DNA of 38,732 nt, taken from the NCBI GenBank assembly GCA_902793435.1, contig CADBDF010000009.1, positions 1 through 38,732 of the forward strand, in the 5' to 3' direction. This document shows, one piece after another, positions 1 to 7,155 of this stretch. A program made the translations under genes and the position numbers. The stretch's first letter is position 1, and each line of letters opens with the position of its first letter. The DNA is from an uncultured Pseudomonadota bacterium. Its GTDB lineage: Bacteria; Pseudomonadota; Alphaproteobacteria; Rs-D84. Below the pieces are notes generated by a model that saw nothing but the letters and a program-made list of their open reading frames with translations, was not told where the DNA came from and ran no database searches.

Positions 1-1
1 G

Positions 2-742
2 GCGGACGATTATACCGATGAAACAAATACGGAAAATTGCCCAAAATTCCGGCAATGCTTGCTGGTCGAAGATGATAATGGCACCCCGCATTGGTATTTG
101 ATAAAGGACCCTGTACGCGATTTGGTTAAATCATTGCGAGACAACAAAATCAACAGTGCCGGTGAAACCACGACGACGGCATACGCTGCAAACGGATATG
201 ATGGCACCAACGGCACAGTGGATAGTCGTTATTACAAAGGATACCCTGCAATGCGTAAATTGGCGGACGGTTCAACGTCTGTAAATACCCGTCAATTTGG
301 GGCGGCATTGACCGGTGGCGACAATGGTGGTCAATATAAAACATTATCTGACCAAGAATGGGCGGTCACATGGGACGGCAATGAAACCGGCACCGCGGGC
401 AGTTTTTTACCCGGTGTTATATATGGGACATCACGTTGTGCAAAAACAAGACCGTCATCAACGGCGGTTGGGACCGAGGGTTGGACAACAATAGAAAACA
501 GCGACCCTGTAAATGATGCCGAAAATATTCAATCGTATGTACAGTGTTATTGTAAAATGACCGGGGTCGGTATTGATGGTGAAATAACACCTGTAAAAAA
601 TTCGTCTCGGGCCCCGTGGGTCTTCAGCTACACGTACAGTTCGGCTGTCAATTGTGCGTACTACTGTGCGTACAACTGCGCGCGCTACGTCCGCGGCTAC
701 GCGTCGTTCCGTTCGGCGGTGTTGGGGTTTGCGGCAAATTGA
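2..742 (+). CDS. DGR variable target protein, 3' part (5' end outside window)
   Basis: The frame is open from the first bases of the window, so the true start lies upstream; 246 residues are visible. Residues 13-31 contain C-P-K-F-R-Q-C-L-L-V-E followed by P-H-W. The same module ends the two LamG-like proteins at 5841-7088 and 21984-22931, so the missing N-terminus may resemble theirs (signal peptide, LamG-like domain, stalk); that is inference. Residues 201-245 are the variable repeat, in which Tyr, Asn, Arg, Gly and Ser replace the Asn/Asp encoded by the template. Cysteines stand every four residues (C-A-x-x repeated three times), an unusual scaffold; I cannot assign it to the C-type lectin or the immunoglobulin class of DGR targets. 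The conserved end (S-F-R-S-A-V-L-G-F) lies just before the stop, as is usual for DGR targets. The protein is probably exported and binds a ligand at the surface. The DGR role is well supported; the ligand is unknown. Confidence 0.88.
   Translation, partial: ADDYTDETNTENCPKFRQCLLVEDDNGTPHWYLIKDPVRDLVKSLRDNKINSAGETTTTAYAANGYDGTNGTVDSRYYKGYPAMRKLADGSTSVNTRQFGAALTGGDNGGQYKTLSDQEWAVTWDGNETGTAGSFLPGVIYGTSRCAKTRPSSTAVGTEGWTTIENSDPVNDAENIQSYVQCYCKMTGVGIDGEITPVKNSSRAPWVFSYTYSSAVNCAYYCAYNCARYVRGYASFRSAVLGFAAN
602..735 (+). repeat. DGR variable repeat (VR)
   Basis: These 134 bases align without gaps to 1577-1710. They differ at 11 positions (627, 629, 635, 659, 662, 671, 683, 684, 686, 696, 698). At every one the template has A; the changes are seven A to T, three A to G and one A to C. 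The last ~37 bases and the first ~24 bases contain no template adenine and are identical. This one-directional adenine pattern is the signature of DGR mutagenic retrohoming. The repeat starts on a codon boundary and ends five bases before the stop codon. Confidence 0.97.
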
Positions 743-784
743 TACCCCCCAGAGCGTTAGCGCCGGGGGCGTAAACGGGGGGTT

Positions 785-801
785 CGGGGGCGACACCCCC
801 G
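785..801 (+). promoter_or_regulatory. Hairpin just downstream of VR, possible DGR target-site structure
   Basis: CGGGGG, a CGACA loop and CCCCCG form a strong GC hairpin about 50 bases after the end of VR. In the Bordetella phage DGR a small hairpin downstream of the VR helps target recognition. The position and shape are similar here but the spacing is longer and the loop differs, so this role is inferred. There is no T-run, which argues against a simple terminator. Confidence 0.4.
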
Positions 802-1054
802 GTGGCAGTTGATGCCAAAGGCTAAGGGTGGTGGGCAGTCGATGCCGTTGGTCGTTGTTGAATCAGTTTCCGTTGGGCAATGCAAAAAAAGGTCGCATTG
901 TTTCAACAGAATACCAAGGGTCCCATCGGGTTCGCCCGGTGGAAAGTTTAACAGTGCATTTATATAAAAAGGATAGAGGTTTTAAAGTTTTTGTTTTGCC
1001 GGGTCTTGATATAAAACAAAAATTCTTGTGATTTATAACCATTTGGGGCAGTGA

Positions 1055-1150
1055 ACAGAGTACAGAGTGCGGATAACAGAGTACAGATGATGTTATGTGG
1101 CAACGCCACATACATTAACTGAAAACTGAACTCTGGAAACTGAACACTGA
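1055..1150. repeat. Hairpin repeat family, copy R1
   Basis: A left arm of ACAGAGTACAG words is followed by GATGATG, then a hairpin (TATGTGGC 1094-1101, loop AAC, GCCACATA 1105-1112), then CATTAACTGAA and CTGAACTCTG words. The arms are roughly complementary, so the whole unit could fold into a long imperfect stem. It lies upstream of the TR. Confidence 0.75.
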
Positions 1151-1330
1151 CAAAAATTCCCCACATGGTTCAAAATTAAAATCATTGGAAAAAATGTATT
1201 TAAGGCTTTCTACAGGTAAAAAAGGTTCCATGGGATTCCCGAATCCAACTCCCGTTTTTTTAAATGACAGGACCCCATGGAACATGTGGTGCCCCCGCAC
1301 CACAAAACAGAGTGCAAATGGTACCAATAA

Positions 1331-1390
1331 TTCCCCTCCGGCGGAGGGGAGGGCCACGAAGTGGTGGGGAGGGTTCTTGGATACCCCCGC
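1331..1390. repeat. GC-rich palindromic block
   Basis: CCCCTCC (1333-1339), loop GGC, GGAGGGG (1343-1349), followed by GGCCAC...GTGGTGGGG and more G/C runs. It looks like a dispersed REP-like palindrome and contrasts sharply with the AT-rich surroundings. Only one copy was found in the window. Confidence 0.4.
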
Positions 1391-1576
1391 CACCACTCGC
1401 CAAGACGGCTCCGTGGTCCCCCTCCCCAATGGGGCGGAATTTACACTCTGGATATAAAACAGATTCGGCAAAACAAAATTCAATTCCATGGGTGAAAAAA
1501 AGCCCTTGGGATTGGCGCATTACTGGTAAAACCCCAGGTGTTCCCCGTTGGGTGCAATTGGGTGGTCGGCGTGTTC

Positions 1577-1710
1577 TCGTCTCGGGCCCCGTGGGTCTTC
1601 AACAACACGAACAGTTCGGCTGTCAATTGTGCGAACAACTGTGCGAACAACTGCGCGAACAACGTCCGCGACAACGCGTCGTTCCGTTCGGCGGTGTTGG
1701 GGTTTGCGGC
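1577..1710 (+). ncRNA. DGR template repeat (TR), transcribed as template RNA
   Basis: This 134-base stretch is the adenine-bearing partner of the VR at 602-735. Its roughly 25 adenines fall almost entirely in AAC (and one GAC) codons when read in the VR frame. AAC codons can mutate at both adenines without producing a stop codon, which is typical of DGR templates. The core contains three near-identical 12-base units (GCGAACAACTGT/C). The exact ends of the RNA and its promoter cannot be fixed by eye. The position, between target and reverse transcriptase on the same strand, is usual for DGRs. Confidence 0.95.
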
Positions 1711-1776
1711 TCCTTTGGATTATGGGTTCTGTCCATTTGTGACGGATAGAGTTTTGCCAACCTGTGGGGACAAAGC

Positions 1777-1875
1777 AGTACAGATAACAGAGTACAGATA
1801 ACAGGGTACAGATGATGTTATGTGGCTATGCCACATGCATTAACTGAAAACTGAACTCTGAAAACTGGAAAACTG
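1777..1875. repeat. Hairpin repeat family, copy R2
   Basis: The layout is the same as R1, with a central stem ATGTGGC (1820-1826), loop TAT and GCCACAT (1830-1836). It lies just after the TR, so R1 and R2 bracket the template. Confidence 0.75.
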
Positions 1876-1957
1876 TTTTTCGGGCAACCCGGTTTGCCTG
1901 TTTCGAATTGTCGCCATTTTATCAAAGGCGGAGTAATGCGACCACATATGCCAGAGG

Positions 1958-2045
1958 ACAGAGTTCAGAGTACAGAGTACAGATGATGCCGTCGGCCTGT
2001 GGCCGACACATTAACTGAACATTGAACTCTGAAAACTGAACTCTA
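1958..2045. repeat. Hairpin repeat family, copy R3
   Basis: The central stem is GTCGGCC (1991-1997), loop TGT, GGCCGAC (2001-2007). Bases 1974-2045 are identical over 72 positions to 2629-2700 (copy R4). R3 and R4 therefore bracket the avd-like gene. Confidence 0.85.
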
Positions 2046-2200
2046 ACAAAAATGCTTTCGCATTTTTTGCACTGGTAATTGAAATAAATGCACAGGAGGG
2101 ATTTGGGCTGGTAGTGTCAGTTCTGTATCGTGGCGAAGGCCCGAACCCTGAATTACAGAGTACAGATTACAGAGTACAGATTACAGAGTACGGTTTAGGC

Positions 2201-2228
2201 TTGACAATAAATTATTTTTGATTATTGT
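2201..2228 (+). promoter_or_regulatory. Likely promoter of the DGR accessory/RT genes, inside an inverted repeat
   Basis: TTGACA (2201-2206) and TATTGT (2223-2228) are 16 bases apart and about 20 bases upstream of the avd-like start. GACAATA (2203-2209) and TATTGTC (2223-2229) form an inverted repeat that overlaps both elements and could be an operator. Promoter by sequence match; operator is inference. Confidence 0.5.
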
Positions 2229-2249
2229 CCTTATAAAGTTGGGGCGATT

Positions 2250-2630
2250 ATGATAAATAAAAAAGAAACAGTAAAAGAAAAAAGCAAAAAATTTGCATTA
2301 AGAATTGTCCATTTGTATCAGTATTTAACTGATAATAAAAAAGAATTCGTTTTGTCAAAACAAATTTTGCGCAGTGGAACCAGTATCGGTGCAAATCTTG
2401 CGGAATCTACTTGTGCTGTCACTGAAAAAGATTTTTTGTCAAAAGTATATATTGCATTAAAAGAAACTGAAGAAACTTTGTATTGGTTGGATTTATTAAA
2501 AGAATCTAAATTCATAGATTCAAAAAGTCATTCAAGTATGTTTGCTGATTGTCAAGAAATAGCAAAGATGCTGACCAAAACAATTAAGACATTACGGAGC
2601 AGATTACAGAGTTCAGAGTTCAGAGTATAG
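2250..2630 (+). CDS. avd: Avd-like four-helix-bundle DGR accessory protein
   Basis: This 126-residue, helix-rich, lysine-rich protein belongs to the four-helix-bundle / S23 family (23S rRNA intervening-sequence protein type). It has the family core R-S-G-T-S-I-G-A-N-L-A-E at residues 41-52. The DGR accessory protein Avd is a member of this fold; it forms a pentameric barrel that binds the reverse transcriptase and nucleic acid and is required for cDNA synthesis. Placement between TR and RT on the same strand supports that job. The last codons (S-S-E-F-R-V) run into hairpin repeat R4, so the repeat supplies the C-terminus. The start is ATG at 2250 with a weak GGGG ribosome-binding site. Family call is firm; the DGR role rests on context. 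Confidence 0.85.
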   Translation: MINKKETVKEKSKKFALRIVHLYQYLTDNKKEFVLSKQILRSGTSIGANLAESTCAVTEKDFLSKVYIALKETEETLYWLDLLKESKFIDSKSHSSMFADCQEIAKMLTKTIKTLRSRLQSSEFRV

Positions 2631-2700
2631 AGTACAGATGATGCCGTCGGCCTGTGGCCGACACATTAACTGAACATTGAACTCTGAAAACTGAACTCTA
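2604..2700. repeat. Hairpin repeat family, copy R4
   Basis: The central stem is GTCGGCC (2646-2652), loop TGT, GGCCGAC (2656-2662). Bases 2629-2700 match R3 exactly over 72 positions. It overlaps the end of the avd-like gene and ends 20 bases before the next start codon, so it also forms part of that gene's leader. Confidence 0.85.
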
Positions 2701-2720
2701 AAAAAAAGGGGGAGAGAGAT

Positions 2721-3047
2721 ATGACACTGGACGAAATCGCTAGATTACACGCCGAGGCTTGTCCGCAATTCGCTGTGTTCGCCAAAGATAAATTGCCTTT
2801 GCCAGGGGTGAAAAAACGTTTGGACGAAATTTTAAACAAAGAAATTCTGGTCGTCGATTTCCGTATCACTAAATCAAAAAAACGCGAAGGTTCCGATTGC
2901 CTGCAAATCCAATTCGTGTGCGATAATGTCGTATGTGTCGCTTTTACCGGCAGTTCCGTTTTATCTAATCAAATCCAAGAAATTCACGACAATATACCTT
3001 TTCGAACATGTGTCACAAAAATCGATAAATATTATTCTTTTTCATGA
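2721..3047 (+). CDS. Small protein translationally coupled to the DGR reverse transcriptase
   Basis: This is a 108-residue protein. The start ATG at 2721 follows a strong purine run (GGGGGAGAGAG). The stop overlaps the RT start as ATGA (3044-3047), so the two are probably made together. I see an N-terminal helical part (residues 1-40), then a beta-rich part with F-T-G-S-S-V-L at 75-81, a P-F pair at 93-94 and a K-Y-Y-S-F-S ending. I do not recognise it with certainty. It may be a nucleic-acid-binding helper of the RT, judged only from coupling and from the small proteins known to sit beside some DGR and phage RTs. There is no signal peptide or membrane segment. C-ending codons are commoner here than in neighbouring housekeeping genes, hinting at transfer with the RT. 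Confidence 0.75.
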   Translation: MTLDEIARLHAEACPQFAVFAKDKLPLPGVKKRLDEILNKEILVVDFRITKSKKREGSDCLQIQFVCDNVVCVAFTGSSVLSNQIQEIHDNIPFRTCVTKIDKYYSFS

Positions 3048-4081
3048 AAACTGTAAATAATCTGTGGGACGTTTTTATCAGTCCTGAAAATTTTAATATC
3101 GCTGCAAAAAAAGCCATTAAAAGTAAAAAATCCAAAAAGGCGGTCGCAAAGTTTTTGGCAAATCGTGATAAATTGCTGGATAAACTGCGGCATGATATCA
3201 TCAGTGGTAATTTTAAAACGTCCGCATATGTTATTAAAACTATATATGAACCCAAAGAACGCAATATTTATGTGTTGCCACTGTATCCTGACCATATTTT
3301 GCATCATGCGCTGGTTAATGTGTTGGGGCCTATTTGGTTAAAAACTTTTGTGCGCGATTCGTTCGCGTGTATCCCAGGACGCGGACTGCATGCCGCATCA
3401 CAACGCGCAATGGATTTCGTGCGGCGAAATAAATATGTTTTACAATGCGATATTCGTAAATTTTACCCCAGTATTCGACACGATGTGATGAAACGCGTGT
3501 TGCGACGAAAAATTGCAGACCGGCGAATTCTGCGATTGCTGGACAATATTATCGATTCTTGCGGGGGTGAAAAAAATGTCCCAATTGGAAACCTGACTTC
3601 ACAATGGTTTGGAAATGTGTTCTTGAACGAATTAGACCATTTCGTCAAAGAAAAATTGTGCTGGCGCGATTATATTCGATATTGCGACGATTTCTGTTTG
3701 TTCGGTAATAATAAACGCGATTTGTGGCGCGTGCGTAAAAAAATTTTGCATTTTGTCCAAAATGAACTGATGCTGGATTTTTCACGCAGTTCCGTTTATC
3801 CGGTGTCGCGCGGATTCGATTTTATCGGCTATCGACATTTTAACGGTTTTATTTTGTTGCGAAAATCTGCCGCAAAACGTATTAAAAATTCTGTGTTGAA
3901 TATCGCCCGTTATCGTGATTTTTCTGAAAAATCTGTGGGGCAATTGGCCGCGTATCATGGGTGGATGAAATGGGCAAATTGCTGGCGGTTAAAACGAAAA
4001 ATCCAATCAACCGTCGGTCGCGAATTCGGCGGAAAAGCGTCCAGGTTTATCAAAGATAAGTTCTGGTTCGATGATTCTTGA
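3044..4081 (+). CDS. DGR reverse transcriptase
   Basis: This 345-residue RT matches the DGR family in size. Visible motifs: [10 protein letters not shown] at 135-144 (motif A, Asp136), I-G-N-L-T-S-Q at 181-187 (the DGR form of motif 4, with SQ where retroviral enzymes have SP), Y-C-D-D at 213-216 (catalytic), and G-F-D-F-I-G-Y-R about 257-264. It would copy the TR RNA into cDNA with errors opposite adenines, and the cDNA replaces the VR. It follows the coupled small gene by a 4-base overlap and ends 92 bases before rho. All catalytic residues are present, so it looks functional. Confidence 0.96.
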   Translation: MKTVNNLWDVFISPENFNIAAKKAIKSKKSKKAVAKFLANRDKLLDKLRHDIISGNFKTSAYVIKTIYEPKERNIYVLPLYPDHILHHALVNVLGPIWLKTFVRDSFACIPGRGLHAASQRAMDFVRRNKYVLQCDIRKFYPSIRHDVMKRVLRRKIADRRILRLLDNIIDSCGGEKNVPIGNLTSQWFGNVFLNELDHFVKEKLCWRDYIRYCDDFCLFGNNKRDLWRVRKKILHFVQNELMLDFSRSSVYPVSRGFDFIGYRHFNGFILLRKSAAKRIKNSVLNIARYRDFSEKSVGQLAAYHGWMKWANCWRLKRKIQSTVGREFGGKASRFIKDKFWFDDS

Positions 4082-4173
4082 CATTTTTAATAATTTGTAT
4101 TATAATAGGGCTGTCTAAATTGATACGGGTTCTCTGTATCGTTAAAATCTTCAAATATACTAAGGATAATTTT

Positions 4174-5442
4174 ATGAATATCAATGAATTAAAGGCCAAA
4201 ACGCCACAACAGTTGTTGAAAATGGCGGAAGACATGGGGATTGAAAATCCTTCACAATTAAATGTTCAGCAATTAAGATTTGCCGTTATGCGTGTCTATG
4301 CGTTGGATAAAAATGTTGTTTTAATTGGTGATGGTGTATTGGAACGCTTGCCTGATGGGTTTGGTTTTTTGCGGGCGCCTGAAAGTAATTATTTGGCGGG
4401 GCCTGATGATTTATATGTGTCACCAAATTTAATTAAAAAGTATGGATTAAAAACCGGTGATTATGTCGAGGGTCGTATCCAGGCACCACAAAATGAATCA
4501 GAACGTTATTTTGCATTGGAAACCATTGAAAAGGTTAATGGTGATAACCCAGAAAAATTACGTCATCGTATTTCGTTTGATGATATGACGCCATTGTATC
4601 CTGATGAATTATTGCGTATGGAGGTTCCAGATGATACAGACAAAGGACGCAATTTAACCGCGCGCGTTATTGATTTGATTTCACCGACTGGTAAAGGCCA
4701 ACGTTCGTTGATTGTTGCGCCACCACGTACCGGAAAAACAATTATGTTGCAAAATATTGCTCATTCGATTGCAACAAATTATCCTGATGTTAAATTGATT
4801 GTGTTGTTGATTGACGAACGTCCCGAAGAAGTGACCGATATGCAGCGCAGTGTCAAAGGTGAGGTTATATCCAGTACTTTCGATGAACCTGCGGCGCGTC
4901 ATATCCAGGTTGCAGAAATGGTTATTGAAAAGGCAAAACGTTTGGTGGAATCTGGTCAAGATGTTGTTATTTTGTTGGATTCTATTACACGTTTGGGGCG
5001 TGCATACAATACATGTGTTCCGTCGTCTGGCAAGGTTTTAACCGGTGGTGTTGATGCGTATGCGTTACAACGTCCAAAAAGATTTTTTGGTGCCGCACGT
5101 AATATCGAAGGTGGCGGTTCGCTGACAATTATTGCAACGGCTTTGATTGATACGGGTTCCAAAATGGACGAAGTTATTTTCGAAGAATTTAAAGGAACCG
5201 GTAACAGCGAAATTATTTTGGATAGGAAATTATCTGATAAACGTATTTATCCGGCAATTGATATTACAAAATCTGGCACACGTAAAGACGATTTGTTGGT
5301 GGATAAAGAAACTTTGTCCAAAACATACGTTTTGCGTCGCGTCATTAACCCGATGGGTGTTGCCGAGGCAATGGAATTTGTGTTGGATAAATTAAGATTA
5401 ACCAAAACAAATGCAGACTTTTTTAATTCTATGAATCAATAA
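4174..5442 (+). CDS. rho: Transcription termination factor Rho
   Basis: This 422-residue ATP-dependent RNA helicase ends transcription at Rho-dependent sites. It has an N-terminal Rho domain (M-N-I-N-E-L-K...Q-L-L-K-M-A), an RNA-binding cold-shock-like domain ([16 protein letters not shown]), the Walker A region A-P-P-R-T-G-K-T, the Walker B region [10 protein letters not shown] and the Q-loop region. The start at 4174 was chosen because the family begins there and AAGGATAA precedes it; an in-frame start at 4078 would add an unrelated extension. Length is normal for the family. A strong terminator follows. Confidence 0.97.
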   Translation: MNINELKAKTPQQLLKMAEDMGIENPSQLNVQQLRFAVMRVYALDKNVVLIGDGVLERLPDGFGFLRAPESNYLAGPDDLYVSPNLIKKYGLKTGDYVEGRIQAPQNESERYFALETIEKVNGDNPEKLRHRISFDDMTPLYPDELLRMEVPDDTDKGRNLTARVIDLISPTGKGQRSLIVAPPRTGKTIMLQNIAHSIATNYPDVKLIVLLIDERPEEVTDMQRSVKGEVISSTFDEPAARHIQVAEMVIEKAKRLVESGQDVVILLDSITRLGRAYNTCVPSSGKVLTGGVDAYALQRPKRFFGAARNIEGGGSLTIIATALIDTGSKMDEVIFEEFKGTGNSEIILDRKLSDKRIYPAIDITKSGTRKDDLLVDKETLSKTYVLRRVINPMGVAEAMEFVLDKLRLTKTNADFFNSMNQ

Positions 5443-5464
5443 AAAGTGTGTTTTGAATTTGTTT

Positions 5465-5487
5465 GCGCCCGATGGGGCGCTTTTTTT
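5465..5487 (+). terminator. Rho-independent terminator after rho
   Basis: GCGCCC, a short loop, GGGCGC and a seven-base T-run. It lies 22 bases after the rho stop codon. Confidence 0.85.
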
Positions 5488-5498
5488 GTGGGGTAATA

Positions 5499-5726
5499 AT
5501 GATGAAATTTTATTTAATATTGGCGATTTGTGGTGGAATTTGTGGTGTGTTTATTTTTGGATACAGCATTGGTGTCGAAAAATGCAAAATGCAAATAGCG
5601 GTCACAAACAACGAATTTTTACAACAACAAACGAAACAAAGGGAAAAAATAAATGCGGAAGTTTATCATACCAATATGCGCGATGTGCGTCGCGTCTTGC
5701 ACACAAAATACACAATTGCTGAATAG
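5499..5726 (+). CDS. Small membrane protein, possible inner-membrane spanin
   Basis: This 75-residue protein has one N-terminal membrane segment (about residues 4-23) followed by a hydrophilic, Gln/Lys-rich, probably helical tail that would face the periplasm. The architecture matches Rz-type i-spanins. The next gene overlaps its 3' end by 74 bases in another frame and encodes a small lipoprotein, the typical Rz/Rz1 arrangement. Phage spanins join the inner and outer membranes and fuse them at the end of lysis. No holin, endolysin or other phage gene lies next to it, although a secreted GH108-like muramidase is encoded at 9557-10702. It could equally be an unrelated small membrane protein. 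The start is ATG at 5499 (a second ATG follows directly). Confidence 0.5.
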   Translation: MMKFYLILAICGGICGVFIFGYSIGVEKCKMQIAVTNNEFLQQQTKQREKINAEVYHTNMRDVRRVLHTKYTIAE

Positions 5727-5838
5727 GGCAAATTGTAATTGTGATATTATTTTTGGGCGAGCAACAGATTGGGATATCATAAGTGATGATTTGGCGCGTA
5801 ATATTTACCGCCATAATAAAATGTGTGAAGAAAATTAA
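5653..5838 (+). CDS. Small lipoprotein overlapping the previous gene, possible outer-membrane spanin
   Basis: This 61-residue protein has a lipoprotein signal ending V-A-S-C at residues 13-16, which fits the lipobox. The mature peptide would be about 46 residues, with N-C-N-C near its start and a D-D-L-A-R-N-I-Y-R-H-N-K-M-C stretch near its end. It is encoded in a different frame and begins inside the preceding membrane-protein gene, as Rz1 does relative to Rz. It is not proline-rich as lambda Rz1 is, so the match is in architecture only. It ends two bases before the convergent LamG gene. Confidence 0.5.
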   Translation: MRKFIIPICAMCVASCTQNTQLLNRANCNCDIIFGRATDWDIISDDLARNIYRHNKMCEEN

Positions 5839-5840
5839 CC

Positions 5841-7088
5841 TTAATCTGTTGGTGCCTCTATAATCGGGAACCAGTGTGGAACAATAACACCGTTTTCTTC
5901 GGTTTCAACCAATAAACATTTTTTGCCGGCGGGGCATTGTTCGTCTGGGCGGGTTTGTTTGGTTGCCTGTAAATCTGCAATTGCCGCGGTTTGATTGATT
6001 GTGTTTGTGACGATTTCACGTATAGTCGCCACCGCATTATTTAAATCTGTTTGAACCGGACTAAACCGCGCCGCATTGTATGCGGTGGTTGCGATTTTTA
6101 TTTCCGCCGAACAGAACGGCACATAATCCGTCGCAGTGGTGCCACGTTCGATTTGTGCATGATAATCTGATGGAACGGCATTACCCATACCAATACTAGT
6201 ACCATTCCTATAAGCAATGGTCACATAACCATCAACGGCGGTAACTGTACGCGAATGTGTCGCATCAACTTGATTTACTCTATTATTCGCACCTGCTGAT
6301 ACATTACCTGGCAAAAAATATACCATTGACGTATTGGAATCATCATGTGGCATACTATATGAACAAGTGAATGTACCTTCACCAACATAAATTGCCTTGT
6401 ATTTCGGTGCGCCCGTAGGATTTGGATAAATCCCATCAAACAAATTTCGGCACTTGGCGGGACCGGCGATAAATGTGCCGGTACCTTGGTTTTCAAAGAA
6501 ATTGCCACTGACCGTATCATACATACCCAATACGCCATCACTATTGCGTTTCGCGGGAACACCATTAAAACTTAAATTATCCCCATCATACAATTTGATA
6601 GAGTAAAAGTATGCTTTAGCGTTAGTTTCAGTATTTCCGATAAGTAATTTCCCGTTACCTCTATATGGACGCGATAAATCCCGGACAACACCATTATAAC
6701 CTATAAATCTAGTTGGACTAATAGCAAAAGAGAATTTAATGTCTTTGCCAGGGTAAGGAATGCCTCCCCAAGCAACAGCCCCTGATATGCCTGAATTTAA
6801 TGTCTCTGAACTATATACTCCGACAAAAAAATCATCACTACCATTAGTTGACCCAATAAAAAAGCCTTTTAAGGTGGATACAACCTCAATCGTGGCATGC
6901 AAATCAAAATTTACCGTCAATGCTGCTTGCGTATCAATATACTGCGTTCCAGTCGTTCCTATATATTCCAACTCTGTATATCCGCTTGGCAAATTTGCGG
7001 CAAATGCGTTGGCAATTCCAAAAAATATGGCACAACAAATCACCATGATTTTTTGAAAAACACCAAAAAACACACGTTTTACAGACAT
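5841..7088 (-). CDS. LamG-like secreted surface protein 1
   Basis: This is a 415-residue protein. The start at 7088 was chosen because a signal peptide follows directly (residues 1-31, ending A-F-A-A) and GAGAGAG precedes it; the paralogue at 21984 has the same leader. Residues 33-210 look like a concanavalin/LamG fold (L-P-S-G-Y-T-E-L-E-Y-I...Q-Y-I-D-T; G-M-Y-D-T-V-S-G-N-F-F). Residues 213-326 form an extra domain absent from the paralogue, ending in a Y-H-A-Q-I-E-R-G-T-T-A-T segment seen in phage-tail and adhesion modules. Residues 330-378 look like a helical stalk. Residues 385-406 hold C-P-A-G-K-K-C-L-L-V-E...P-H-W, shared with the DGR target. It probably binds glycans at the surface. A CCTAGG-bounded segment precedes it. 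Confidence 0.8.
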   Translation of the reverse strand: MSVKRVFFGVFQKIMVICCAIFFGIANAFAANLPSGYTELEYIGTTGTQYIDTQAALTVNFDLHATIEVVSTLKGFFIGSTNGSDDFFVGVYSSETLNSGISGAVAWGGIPYPGKDIKFSFAISPTRFIGYNGVVRDLSRPYRGNGKLLIGNTETNAKAYFYSIKLYDGDNLSFNGVPAKRNSDGVLGMYDTVSGNFFENQGTGTFIAGPAKCRNLFDGIYPNPTGAPKYKAIYVGEGTFTCSYSMPHDDSNTSMVYFLPGNVSAGANNRVNQVDATHSRTVTAVDGYVTIAYRNGTSIGMGNAVPSDYHAQIERGTTATDYVPFCSAEIKIATTAYNAARFSPVQTDLNNAVATIREIVTNTINQTAAIADLQATKQTRPDEQCPAGKKCLLVETEENGVIVPHWFPIIEAPTD

Positions 7089-7155
7089 TTTCGCAACTCT
7101 CTCGACTTTATAAACTGGCGGAAATTCGCGCTTTTTCGCTATATAACAAATATAC

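Larger units (their letters stand above)
743..1576. other. Gene-free stretch between VR and TR
   Basis: No convincing gene is visible. Short open frames exist on both strands but lack ribosome-binding sites and recognisable products. The stretch holds the post-VR hairpin, a first copy of the hairpin repeat family (1055-1150), a GC-rich palindromic block (1331-1390), and several echoing short words such as CCATGG at 1230, 1274 and 1487. The mosaic look suggests accumulated mobile or repetitive fragments. Confidence 0.5.
1711..2249. other. Gene-free stretch between TR and the avd-like gene
   Basis: No supported gene is present. It contains hairpin-repeat copies R2 and R3, then tandem short words of the type TACAGAGTACAGAT (about 2154-2191), and a likely promoter (2201-2228) for the downstream DGR genes. 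Confidence 0.5.

Noticed and set aside
458-796. Minus-strand open frame antisense to the VR
   Set aside because: It is a shadow of the DGR target gene; no start signal or family resemblance.
1628-1665. Three 12-base units in the TR as a possible CRISPR or satellite array
   Set aside because: The units are contiguous with no spacers and code C-A-N-N in the VR frame; they belong to the template.
602-1710. VR and TR as ordinary gene duplication
   Set aside because: All 11 differences are at adenines of one copy only, and an SQ-type RT is encoded next door.
1264-1801. Open frames over the TR and the GC-rich block on both strands
   Set aside because: They overlap one another in several frames, lack ribosome-binding sites and known products, and are explained by the TR and repeats.
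4078-4173. Longer rho start at 4078
   Set aside because: It overlaps the RT stop region and adds a hydrophobic extension not found in Rho; ATG 4174 has a proper ribosome-binding site.
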